Positions 1 through 9,275 of a stretch of 10,157 nt of DNA are shown piece by piece. Source of the DNA: Dipetalonema caudispina (lineage: Eukaryota > Nematoda > Chromadorea > Rhabditida > Onchocercidae); contig JABVXV010000761.1 of NCBI GenBank assembly GCA_013365325.1, positions 1 through 10,157 on the forward strand, read 5' to 3'. How positions within the stretch are numbered: the first letter of the stretch is position 1; each line of letters starts with the position of its first letter. Position numbers and translations under genes: made by a program. Below the pieces are notes generated by a model. The model was not told the DNA's origin, ran no database searches, and was given only the letters and a program-made list of their open reading frames with translations.

Positions 1-121
1 GCAAAAGCATAGAATCTATTAAGCGCTGTGAAAAAGTGCATAAGAAGTGTTCCAAACCACCCTCCGTTTAGAAAAACACCAATCAATCGTACGAAAAACA
101 GTTTCGATGATGATAATATTG
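1..121. repeat. Terminal direct repeat, left copy (identical to 10037-10157)
   Basis: Bases 1-121 are identical, base for base, to the last 121 bases of the window. The repeat lies inside exon 3 of an SRX receptor gene and has no mobile-element structure. An exact, end-to-end terminal overlap of this size is what a de Bruijn assembler leaves when a contig closes on itself. The two copies therefore most likely represent one stretch of DNA, and the non-redundant unit is 10,036 bp. Confidence 0.97.
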
Positions 122-752
122 GAAATTTCCTGAAATGAATTTTATCAAATTAAATACGAATTTTATGTGAAAAGGACGGAATTTCTTCAAAGAATGTGCA
201 TAACTTACATGGTTAAAACAATGGTACACCATGTGACATGGATAAAAATGGTTTGCAAGTTACAGATCAGGAAACTGCTGCATAAAATTCCAAACGCGTT
301 ACGAAAACGTGACCTCGTACGTGTGATATAGAGTGACATACCATTGCTGATAAGCCCGAAGATTGATACCTATGATCATTCAAAAGTTGCGAAATTAACT
401 GACTTCATTGTTTTTGTTTTTGAATACAGTGAGAAAGTTGTACGAAATCAACAAGTCTGTAGTTTTTGAAATCCGGTTTTTACCTTGTCAAGCATAAAGT
501 AAGATTTCTATATGAACACTTCGTTGAAAATCCTTCCATCCTTTATAATGCGTCGCTTTCATTTTTGGACTTATTACACCTTGGATCCATTTTGATTTAC
601 ATCTCCCTGTTTTCTTATTATCGCCTGAGTCGAAGGCATTGAACAAATTTTAAAACGATAAGAATTGCAAAAAATTTATTCGACAGGATGATACTAACCA
701 ATATAACACAAACTATTGCGATAAAATCGTCAAGAGGACTGTTTCCAGCCAT
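1..752 (-). CDS. SRX-class chemoreceptor, copy C, 5' part (exons 1, 2 and start of exon 3)
   Basis: This is the N-terminal part of a nematode SRX seven-transmembrane chemoreceptor. Exon 1 (752-699, 18 codons, starts MAGNSPLDDF) opens TM1 and ends at a GTTAGT donor. Exon 2 (369-209, 161 nt) follows a CATAG acceptor and completes TM1 (FGLISNGMSLYITR), then gives the SRX signature FRNAFGILCSS and TM2, ending at GTAAGT. Exon 3 starts at 129 after TTTCAG and runs off the left end. Phases are 0 and 2 and reading is open throughout. The start ATG was chosen by alignment with copy B, whose exon 1 has the same 54-nt length. Introns are 329 nt and 79 nt. Through the 121-base terminal repeat the gene continues at 10157-9276, where the downstream half is damaged. 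By family knowledge such receptors sit in the sensory cilia of chemosensory neurons; the ligand is unknown. Confidence 0.85.
253..303 (-). repeat. Invariant 51-bp core of exon 2, copy C
   Basis: This block encodes the segment around RNAFGILCSSFLICNLQ at the start of TM2. It is identical over 51 bp to 8346-8396 in copy B, and differs at one base from 5322-5371 in pseudogene copy A. Flanking exon sequence is much more divergent, so this is the strongest inter-copy repeat in the window apart from the ends. Confidence 0.9.
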
Positions 753-2577
753 TGTGGTACAGACGAATGTTCTAAGAATTAAGTGCGATTCGATGGGTTT
801 ATTTAGTTTGTTTCACGAGCAAGTGTTTCTGAGCAAGACAAGAATAAGATTAATGCAATTGTCAAAGTGATAAAAGGAGGAAATAAAAAGATTCATTATA
901 GTTTGTCACTGGTTGTATTTCGAAAGTTTTAATTAAAATTGATTTTAAAAGGAACTGCGCTCTTTTATAGAAATGTTGTCGAATATTTGTGTTAAAAAAA
1001 ATTGTAATATTATCTAAGGGGAATTTGTAGTTGAATATTGCGTTTATATTTTTTTCCCATGAATGAGTTAAAAAAATGATGAATGAATATATTGCATATA
1101 TCCGCTAATATCATAATGGTCATAAATAAGGAACGGAGTTGAAATGTCAGAAAAAGAAGTCAAAGATGAAGAAAGATGTTGATATTATTTTTGGAATTTT
1201 AAACTTTTTATCTTTCTATAAACACTTGTTATATAAATATTTTCATTACGAAGCTATTGGTTTTCAACAGTAAATTCATGATATTCCCAAAATTTGGAAT
1301 TCCGTTATTCCCATACTTTGCATCGTTCGTTAATAAATATTGTGATTTGTATTATCATAATATGGCCAAAGTAAATCGATTAATTCAGTAACAGTTTTTC
1401 ATTTGATGTATTATAACCGAAACGGATGTCAAATGTCGTGATTTCAAATCTTCATTCATATATATACAATAGAAGGTCTTGCACCCAAATATATGTTAAA
1501 TATGCAGTAAACAAGTTAATGTTTTTGTATTTCGTTTTTGAATTGGAAATTTGATAGCTTTACGCAATGTAATACATTGGCACAAAATTTTAACCCGTCA
1601 ATTTATTAAAAAAGTTTCGATTTTGATATTATAAAAAGTTTTCATGCGATTGAGTTTAGCTCACTCGCTGTTTTGCATATACATTTGAAATCATCCGCTC
1701 ATTGATGTATTTTCTCTTTTATTTTCCCTTTAGCAATTTCTACTTCATTTGAGGAAATCGAATAGCAATTTTACATATGAGGATTTGATGAAGAGTTAAA
1801 TTCAACGCATATTAAGTGGTCTTGAAAAGTTTTTGAAATAATTTATCATATCTTGCACAAACATACATACACACATATACAACATCCCTATAAACTTGAA
1901 CAGTAACATTATAAAATTTGCAATTAAATGACACAAGCTGATTCGTTGAAATATTTCTGCTATGATGGCATTTTCATACTTGCAGTTTGATCAATTTCTT
2001 CTACTCTCAGAATGCTAGTTCAAAGATAAAAATTAATTTTGATATTTAACGGATTTAATTTCCAGATAGGTTCTCAGAATGACATTTTTGTTTCAATGAG
2101 AAGTTTGCAAGCTGAATGCTTTCGAAAGCAATAAAACGCATATAAATAGAATGAATTATTGTCACAAGTGTAAACAGAGCAGGTAAGAATTAATGAAATT
2201 GATGTAGAATAAATGAGTTTCAAGTCTCTCACAAAAAAAAAAAAACTCCAGAAAAATTTCAAAAGTGGAATTCTGTGCACAGTAAATGCATTTGTTAAGT
2301 ATTTAACAAAAATCACTAAAAGTTGTCAAATCTGATTCAATTACATTCTTTTTCCAATAGCATTAAAATCATCATAATACTTGAGTAATAATATTATTGA
2401 TTGAGAATGTTTTTTAATTTCTTGGTATTTTTAATACAGATTTCTCTGAAATTCAATAATCACAGTCGTTTGAGAATAGAATCAGTCCGCACTGTTGCAA
2501 TTTTGATTTAAAAGTATTTTTCTGGTTGAATAATAATAATCTTTTCTATTGCCTGCAAACAGAGTGATTTTTCGTTG

Positions 2578-2599
2578 AGGCATGACAGAATTCATGCCT
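2578..2599. repeat. Hairpin, 8-bp perfect stem, 6-nt loop
   Basis: AGGCATGA (2578-2585) and TCATGCCT (2592-2599) are perfect reverse complements around the loop CAGAAT. The hairpin lies at the edge of the less AT-rich patch in the spacer. No function is implied and no direct repeats flank it. Confidence 0.6.
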
Positions 2600-2970
2600 T
2601 CCTTTTGCTACTTGATAGATCAGATGCCGAAGGGGTAAAGTATTCAGCGGAATTTACAAATTTTAGAAATCCATCTGCATAGGATTGTCGCACAACAACT
2701 GGGAACGAAAGAATAACTGAGTGATGGTTGAAAGAAAGTGATCAGTCAACAAAGAATCTCATTATGCTGAGTATATCCCTCCAGTCGGTGATATGCGAGG
2801 TCATAGACAGTTTTGGAATGAATCATACTTCGTGACAAAAAACTTCACAATTTAGGATTCGGGAGAGTGTTCTTTGCCCAGCGAAAGCTGTCACTAATTA
2901 AACCACAAATGACATTTGGAAGAATCTTTTCCACTTTGTTCAGACTCTCAGTTATGAACTATAAACTGAA
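2590..2970 (-). pseudogene. Possible relic of a coding exon (unidentified)
   Basis: On the minus strand from about 2966 down to 2650, one reading frame is interrupted only twice, both times by TGA, over about 105 codons. It contains protein-like stretches such as NKVEKILPNVICGLISDS and SKTVYDLAYHRLEGYTQ. A second frame is open from about 2739 to 2586, ends in a Ser/Lys-rich tail (SASDLSSSKRKA) and stops at TGA. Base composition is less AT-rich than the surrounding spacer. There is no recognisable domain, no convincing start, and no similarity by eye to the SRX exons. It may be a decayed transposon or gene, or chance. Confidence 0.25.
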
Positions 2971-3918
2971 CACTTTCCCTATTCTCTAACTTTCAAGTCA
3001 AACGTTCCATTGATACTGTGCAAGTCTTTTCCTTTTTTGTTTGAAGATCAAAAAAAAAGAATTAACGACATTTGACAGAAAAAAATCACAAGAATTTTAT
3101 TGGTAAAGAAAACATACATCACATTAAAAAGTAACAATAATAACCAATCTTCTTTTTTCCTTTCTATCTAACTTTCTACATACTTTATTTGCACTCGAAT
3201 CATTCAGCATTCAGAATCTGGAAACCACCGTTGTATGTAATTAAGATATATTGTCTGCCTTTTTTCTATATACAAACTCGAAACAAAACTTGAATTTTTT
3301 ATGATTTTAAAATGCAAAAACCTTTATTGAAAGCGATTTTTGACTTCTTTGGTTATAAAGTTTAATGTGCTCAAAGAGAAATTTCGGTGTATTAGTCAGA
3401 ATTATTGATGCGGGGACTTTCATTGAAATAAAAAAGGGTTAGTTTACGTTTGGGAAAAAGCTGAAAAATCGAAACTCAACCTGAATTTTACTGGAAGTTT
3501 TATATATACAAAAAGTTTTGAGCAATTTCACCATAATCACAGATTTCAGTGTTCGTGATAATTTCGCAGACACTTGTCCTGCTTTTTCTCAGAATATGCC
3601 TGGCAAAATTGGTCAGTTTCTATTCTTCTCTAATAAAGTAATGAATTTCTTGAATTTTAATCATTGGCTCACGAATTAACGTATTCATACAAAAACAAAG
3701 AGTATTAAAAATCCCATCACTGTGAAAATTTCTTCAATTTCTTGATTTATGAACTTGATGATTCCGTTTTACGAAAACCAGATTTCTAGCGTTTTGCCAT
3801 CCAGTAGGAAGTCAATAGGAGTAATCTGAAAATGCATGTTATCCTTTAATTAGTGGATATCTTTTGCAGCAAATGAACAAAAACTCAGATATTCTTTAGT
3901 TTAGTGAAATTAATTTTT

Positions 3919-3970
3919 TCGAAATCTCTATGCAATAATTTCATTCGAAATCTCAATAGAATAATTTCAA
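3919..3970. repeat. Tandem duplication, two 26-bp units
   Basis: Bases 3919-3944 and 3945-3970 are two adjacent copies of a 26-bp unit starting TCGAAATCTC and ending in AATAATTTCA plus one base, with three mismatches. The pair lies just downstream of the presumed end of pseudogene A exon 6, in what would have been intron 6. It looks like a simple local duplication. Confidence 0.8.
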
Positions 3971-5321
3971 TAATGCATTTTAATGATTGGAAAATGATAA
4001 AATAGAAACTGAATGAAAAGATTCAGGCCAGTAATGTGACATTGACTATTTAAGGATAATATTGAAATTAATGATGATAAATTGAAGGAAAAAAAGACAG
4101 TTCACTAGGTCAGGCTATTCATCTCTTGCAGAAGACGATCCCAAATACCATTCATATGTAACAATGGCTTATTATTAGTAAATGATTCTCATTCCGATCA
4201 AGAAAATATGGAAATGACTCATGAGCTGATAATACATGACTATAAAGATAATTTAATGTTGTTTATCTGTTAATTTGTTAATTTGAAGATTACAGTAGAC
4301 TGTGCTCTACAATTGCGTTTATGTGGTTTATATCGATTGATTTTAGTGATTCCGACTATCAAGCAATCAATCATTTTACAAACGTTATCTGTTTGAAAAA
4401 CAATACGTCTCCTTTTTTGTTATCATTAGCAATAGAGACAGTCATATTTCTTTGCATTGTCTTGAAAAGAAATATTTTTAATCTGGCCTGTATATCATCG
4501 ATCTAAAGGTCTATCTTATTAGGAGTTATACTACTGATACTGCATGTCAATGAGTTGTTAAAGCTCAGAAGTAAACTTACCCTGCGATGTGTAAGCATTT
4601 TGATTAAAGCATTGAAATAAATGCATGCCGTTGCTGTTACTATTTCTAACGATACTGCAGCATCTATACTGGCGCAGATTTTTACCATAGAAAGAATTTT
4701 GATAGGAAAAGCAATAGTTCGAATTTTCTTTAAAAACAAATGAGCATTCTTCTGCAAACAAAATTGGCTGATTCAAATACTAAAAGTATTTAATTTTCAT
4801 TTGTGGATCCTTCATCAAAGCTTTCTCTTACAGATGCTAATTATCTAATATCATTAAGTCATCTACTGCTTAATAACGGTCCAAATCTTTCTTCATTGTA
4901 ATAAACTTACTATATAAGTGTATCAAGCAAAAGGAAGTTCTAATTGTCCATGAGATGATCCCAACGATAAAAGCCTTTGATTCTTACCATGGTCACTTGT
5001 ATCTTATCGGATATACGACAATAGTTACTTTTGTTGAAACGTCCTATATATATTATTTTGAAAGCACTTAATGATTTGGGATTCGATATCTCTTCAATAA
5101 ACATATTATCTCAAAAACGTAAAACAGCTTCCCATAAGCGCAGAAGGCGTTAAAAATCATTGAGAGGATGTGGGAAGAAGAAAGATCCTCTGAAATTGAA
5201 TCTTCAATGAAAAACGAAAGAAAGTTCTGAAAAGATAAAAAAGTGAAGGGCGAAACTTTTTCATAAGGCAAATGGAACTTATAGACGCTTGGGATAATGG
5301 CACACCATGACCAAATATAAA

Positions 5322-5371
5322 TTGCAAGTTACAGATCAGGAAAGTGCTGCATAAAATTCCAAACGCGTTAC
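5322..5371 (-). repeat. Conserved exon 2 core, pseudogene copy A
   Basis: This block matches the 51-bp identical core of copies B and C with one substitution (AAAGTG for AAACTG on the plus strand) and ends where the 5-nt frameshifting insertion begins. Its preservation inside an otherwise decayed gene stands out. Confidence 0.85.
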
Positions 5372-5443
5372 TAAAAGGGGACGTGACCTTTTAAGCATTA
5401 AATACAAGGATAAGCTGTTGTTGATAAGTCTAAAGAGTGCTAT

Positions 5444-6632
5444 CTACTGTATATTTGGTGTAAAAGTATGAAATTGATCCATTTTTTGTTTTTGAATGCA
5501 ATAAAAAAGTTATATGGAAGTAGGTATCACCAAGGTTATAATTGTTGTAATTGTTACCGTATTAATAAGAAAGTCTTGTAATACGGCGACATTATTTGTA
5601 ATGTCGTCATATTATTTTTCGACCACAAAACTGTATCATCTTCACATATCGATTTAGGAATTGAAACAAAATTAGTGTCAACTCCGCAACACCTTATTCA
5701 ATCATCAGATTTGCACTATTGCTTCGAAAGTCCGGAAAAAATATCTTTCCGTCATAGTTCTATAGCTTCTCAGAATTCTAGGGCATCTTATTTCCTTTTT
5801 TCCCCGTAAGAACTATTTCGCGAAGAAATGCGGACTGCTTTCGAGATGATTCTAACTAAAAATCTTCTGGTGTCTACTGAATCCACTGAAATCTTGCTAC
5901 ATATTGAAATCCCCAATAAAATTCAGGTGTTGAGTTCCAATTTTCAAGTCTTGAGGATTTTTTAGATTATATAGAAAGCTTCATAATTTTCTTCTTAATA
6001 TTTCATATCAAATAATTCGATGCATTTTGCATTCTATAATGGATTGATTGTATTTTTATCGCAACTTTCAGAATACTAATTCGAATAATATTAAGGTTTG
6101 AGCACGGCTGCAGAAACGGAAGTGCCATGATACTATCAGCTGTCCAATTCTAATATTCTGAGATGGAGAAGGTGGAAAAATGAACAAATTTTAGGAGACT
6201 AATTATGTTATAGCTTTATTTCGTCATTAAACTTTAATTATGAATTATCATTCCCATAATTTTCTTGAAATGTAACTTTAGTATTAAAAAAGCATGAAAG
6301 TTGTAAGACAACTCACTGTTTCCTGATCCTGATATTGAAAATTAGTGGATTAGGTCATGTGGAGAGTCTTTCATTATTTCTGTTAGATAGAAATACCAAA
6401 GTTTTATGTATCACGGTTGGCCAAAAATTTCTTAATTTTCAAATGATGAAAGCAAAACAAATGAATTAACTGTCAATGCGAATACAAGTGTAAACAAGTA
6501 TAAATATGAAAATGATTATTCGTCAAAATGTTTAGTTATATTGGTACATTTAACTGATATTTGTGTATAAAAAATTTTCGATTTTAGATGCAAGAATCGA
6601 TTCAGTACATAAAGCTACCAAATATGCTCAAT
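5444..6632. other. Spacer between copy B stop and pseudogene A exon 2
   Basis: No gene is supported. Bases 5461-5540 are a copy of the start of copy B intron 1 (8480-8560), about 92% identical by hand alignment. The similarity stops near 5543 and is replaced by sequence containing two adjacent hairpins. An exon 1 for copy A was looked for at the expected distance (about 5750-5850) and not seen. The remainder up to 6632 would hold the copy B 3' untranslated region and intergenic sequence; no AATAAA was seen close to the copy B stop codon on the minus strand. Confidence 0.6.
5557..5606. repeat. Two adjacent perfect-stem hairpins
   Basis: The first is CCGTATTA (5557-5564) with TAATACGG (5579-5586), whose loop itself contains an AAGA/TCTT stem. 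The second starts on the very next base: CGACATTA (5587-5594) with TAATGTCG (5599-5606) around the loop TTTG. Both 8-bp stems are perfect. They sit just past the point where pseudogene A stops resembling copy B intron 1, so they may mark a small insertion or rearrangement end. Confidence 0.8.
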
Positions 6633-8821
6633 TCATTGTCTTGTAGTAGTTTGTATCCAATTCAAGTTTGTCACTGCTGCTGCTGTCACAGTTGTAACGG
6701 AATTTATTTTGCAGATAAGATCGCGGTTGAACATTAAAAACGTTAATCTGGAAACAGAATTTTATCTTTCTTGCAGCCCTTGTAATTGAATATAATATAT
6801 AAAAGTAATTTTAAAAAAAAGAAGTTCATTGCAAGATTTTATAAAATATCCTCTGCATAAACCTTCAAAGTATTAAAATAGGCGCGGAAAAGGCGAATTT
6901 GTGAAATGAACAATCTGTAACTCAGTTGATATGTGAAGAGAGTTAACTTCTGACAGATACGTCCCGATTGTGTGGCATCGAAATAACTACCGAATGGGTT
7001 TTCAATATTTCATGAAACAATGGTAATGACACATGATCCTGATGAGAAAACAACAAAGATCAGCTTACCCGTCCATCGACTGTACCACAAACCATAATAA
7101 TGTGCTCGATGCAAATAGAGTCCATTTGCCAGTAAAGACAAATGGATGAATAATCAGTATGCAAGTGTATGATATGTAAATTAAGCTAAGCATGCATGAC
7201 TGTAAAAGCAATTTAAATATATCGCATGACATTAGCATGCAGTAATTCTAATGTAATTCATCAACCACTTGAAAGATAACGCAATCTTCAAACGAAGTAC
7301 GCTGAAATACGGCTCTATCCATCGATTTCACAAGCCTTAATTCTCTAACTGGCCAATCATTAGCTGTTATCATGTAACATTTTTCATCAATAGTAATCGA
7401 AGTTCATTACCTGTCTAAAGAACAAGATACCTCGCTCTCTGTTGGGTCCACCAGTTGATACAATGACATTTACTCGCATTCTCTGAAATCCGGAAAGGGG
7501 TCATTTGAACGGACATGATAACAGCTACCGTAACCAATTTCATGTGCTATCCTCAAAATGTCACATGAATTTAATATCAATAGTATCATTATAGTATTCC
7601 CAATATAAAATAATTGTAATATGCCAGAAATAAACTTACTCTGCGATAGGCAATTATTTTCATCAAAGTAGTGAAATCGATGCATGCCATTGACATTACT
7701 GTTAATATTGTTATCGAAGCATCAGTGTTAGAACATATTTTACCAGCAAGTGAATGCGAATAAGAAAAGTGATAAGAATGATTTTTATGAAATATAAGTG
7801 AACAATCGCCTGCAAATATTTTTCTTATTCAAATAACTATCGTTATTTCGCGCATAGAAATTAATATTCAAGGATAAACATTTGTTGAAAAAATTTGTCA
7901 GGTGAAGCATCACAACAATTGTATAATGTCACAAGTTACTTAATGCTTAATAAAGATGAGAATCATTTTCTATTGTATTGAGATTACCATATAAATGAGC
8001 CATGCTCAGTATAGTTCCGATACTCCATGAGGTGATTCCAACGATTAAAGCCTTTGATTCCGACCACTGTTGATTGTATTTTGTCGCATACACAAAAGCA
8101 CAAAATCGATTGATTGCGATGAAAAAGTGTATAAAAAGTGATCCAAAATATGATCCGTTCACCAAAACGCCTATCGGTCGTGTAAAAAAAAACTCTGGTG
8201 ACGATAACTTAGGAGATTTTCTGAAAAAATTCTTTTTGAGCAAATGGGAAAGAAATTTACAGATGAAAAGAAAGAATATTTAACAAGCAAGCATAACTTA
8301 CAAGCTTAGGACAATGGTACACCATATGGAGAGAACAAATGTGGATTGCAAGTTACAGATCAGGAAACTGCTGCATAAAATTCCAAACGCGTTACGGAAA
8401 CGTGGCTTTGTACGCGTTAAGTACAAGGATATGCCATTGCTGATCAGTCCGGAGAGTGCTACCTACGGTGCATTTGTTGTAAAAGTATGAAATTGATCGA
8501 TTTTATTGTTTTTGAATACAATAAAAAAGTTATATGGAAGTAGGTATCAACAAAATTATAATCCTCGACATTCGATCTTCCCATTCACTATTCAAAGATA
8601 AGATTTCTACGGCAACTAAATAACAGTATCTACAATATTTGTTGGGAACGATGCCTGCTAATGAGCCAATTACCTTTGTGTCACCCTAGGTTTTCGCATC
8701 TCCTATCTTCTTATTATCATTTAGACCGAAATTGCTAACTAATTAATTTACTCGATAGAATACTAACCACGGCAATGCAGGCCATTGCAATATCGTTTTC
8801 AAACTTACTGTTTTTAGACAT
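6633..8821 (-). CDS. SRX-class seven-transmembrane chemoreceptor, copy B (intact, 7 exons, 311 aa)
   Basis: Exons are 8821-8768, 8462-8302, 8220-7988, 7809-7640, 7482-7411, 7199-7069 and 6747-6633. The CDS is 936 nt (311 codons plus TGA). All introns are GT-AG, 81-321 nt, phases 0, 2, 1, 0, 0, 2. Landmarks: TM1 about 11-33; RNAFG at 41-45 opening TM2; TM3 about 88-111 ending in NRF (109-111, DRY position); TM4 about 127-149; loop-2 cysteines C152 and C175; TM5 about 180-201 with D194 in DFTTLMK; RERGILFFRQ (221-230) before TM6; TM6 about 231-251; TM7 with W256, W266 and SMDG (271-274) running into FNRD; then a short Thr/Ala-rich cytoplasmic tail. Motif order and length fit SRX receptors, which by family knowledge act in chemosensory neurons through G proteins; the ligand is unknown. 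The start ATG is the only one upstream of TM1 in frame with the exon 1 splice site. Exon coordinates were hand-built but every junction keeps frame. Confidence 0.9.
8346..8396 (-). repeat. Invariant 51-bp core of exon 2, copy B
   Basis: Identical to 253-303 in copy C and one base different from 5322-5371 in copy A. It encodes the RNAFGILCSSFLICNLQ segment at the start of TM2, the part of SRX receptors that is generally best conserved. Confidence 0.9.
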
Positions 8822-9275
8822 TATGATGCAGTTGAAAAAATTGATCAGAAACAGAATTAGTTTTAAGGATTAAGTCGAATTTGAAAGGCTAAGTTAGCCT
8901 TTTCAACGGAGCATAATGGTCTGACAAGCGTTACTGAACAAGGAAGATAAATAAAGTCAGCAAGTAGATGAAAAAGCGTAAGTACAAGAAATTTGGCGTT
9001 GTAAACAAGGGACATTTCATGGGAATATGTTCATAATTCTATCAAAACAATACGTAAGGCAAATTATTTTAATGCATAGAATTTTAAAAACATCAAAAAA
9101 TATTTTATCCAATCACTACATGTGAAATTAAATGTGACATCACATAAAATAAATTAATTTCCAAGAGATTTCAATCGGAAAAAAAATTGTCATTCCTTGT
9201 GGGAATAATTAATCCGTCACATAAAGATACAAAAGAAATATTCTCTTCGCTGCCTTATAGTGTTTCTATATGAAT
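8822..9275. other. Intergenic: copy B upstream region and copy C downstream region
   Basis: This is the short gap between the stop of copy C (TGA at 9276-9278) and the start of copy B (8821). No open frame of note is present. The promoter of copy B must lie here or in the 3' end of copy C. A near-perfect palindrome at 8884-8902 and a patch resembling sequence upstream of copy C (8864-8880) are the only structures seen. There is no clear polypyrimidine-AG trans-splice acceptor immediately before the start codon. Confidence 0.6.
8884..8902. promoter_or_regulatory. 19-bp palindrome upstream of copy B
   Basis: AAAGGCTAA (8884-8892), one central base, then TTAGCCTTT (8894-8902): a perfect 9-bp inverted repeat about 63 bp upstream of the copy B start codon. 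The position and symmetry would suit a dimeric DNA-binding protein, but the palindrome is not repeated upstream of copy C. A regulatory role is inference only; it could equally be a chance palindrome. Confidence 0.3.

Larger units (their letters stand above)
753..3787. other. 3-kb spacer between copy C start and pseudogene A
   Basis: No gene can be supported here. The part next to 753 would hold the copy C promoter; the only conserved patch seen is at about 773-790, resembling 8864-8880 upstream of copy B. The rest is AT-rich with homopolymer runs, for example a run of A at 2232-2244, and a short CA/TA-rich stretch at about 1861-1881. The 80-codon open frame at 2316-2074 on the minus strand is Phe/Ser/Tyr-rich, driven by base composition, and shows no family motif. 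A patch at about 2570-3000 is visibly less AT-rich and is listed separately. Confidence 0.6.
3788..5443 (-). pseudogene. Decayed SRX-class chemoreceptor, copy A
   Basis: This is a third tandem SRX copy, recognised exon by exon against copy B. Exon 2 (5443-about 5283) keeps the RNAFGILCS core but has a 5-nt insertion at about 5372-5380 and a donor changed from GTAAGT to ATAAGT. Exon 3 (5226-4911) is 83 nt too long, with poor similarity in its first half and two in-frame stops (TGA 4993-4995, TAA 4984-4986). Its 3' end is clear (ESKAFIVGIISWTI...HLY, normal donor). Exon 4 (4751-4581) is 171 rather than 170 nt, from one extra A in an A-run (4679-4683), and otherwise reads through ECSFVF, ICASIDAAVS and ALIKMLTHRR. 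Exon 5 (4460-4389) is open, ends in FFKQ, and has donor ATAACG instead of GT. A probable exon 6 (about 4239-4112) has three TGA stops. A faint exon 7 ends near 3788. Exon 1 was not found. It is not expected to encode a receptor. Confidence 0.85.

Noticed and set aside
688..870. 60-codon plus-strand open frame
   Set aside because: It runs antisense across exon 1 of copy C, has no motif and no splice partners, and is explained as a shadow.
2074..2316. 80-codon minus-strand open frame
   Set aside because: Its composition is driven by A/T runs (a Phe run from poly-T). There is no recognisable domain and no upstream or downstream exon.
870..3787. A fourth SRX copy, tRNA, rRNA or CRISPR array in the long spacer
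   Set aside because: The spacer was scanned for the exon 2 core, the exon 3 and exon 4 motifs, cloverleaf-like structure and regularly spaced repeats. None was seen.
4321..4506. 61-codon plus-strand open frame
   Set aside because: It is antisense to pseudogene A exon 5 and its flanks, and shows no family motif.
7470..7685. 71-codon minus-strand open frame
   Set aside because: It spans copy B exon 4 end, intron 4 and exon 5 start in the wrong frame. The phase-consistent splicing gives the SRX motifs instead.
8074..8283. 69-codon plus-strand Lys-rich open frame
   Set aside because: It is the antisense of copy B exon 3, where the minus strand encodes the conserved NRF-containing TM3 region.
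8768..8821. Alternative exon 1 donors (GTATTC or GTAAAT) in copy B
   Set aside because: Only the GTTAGT donor gives phase 0 in both copies B and C, matching the phase 0 acceptor before exon 2. The GTAAAT site is absent in copy C.
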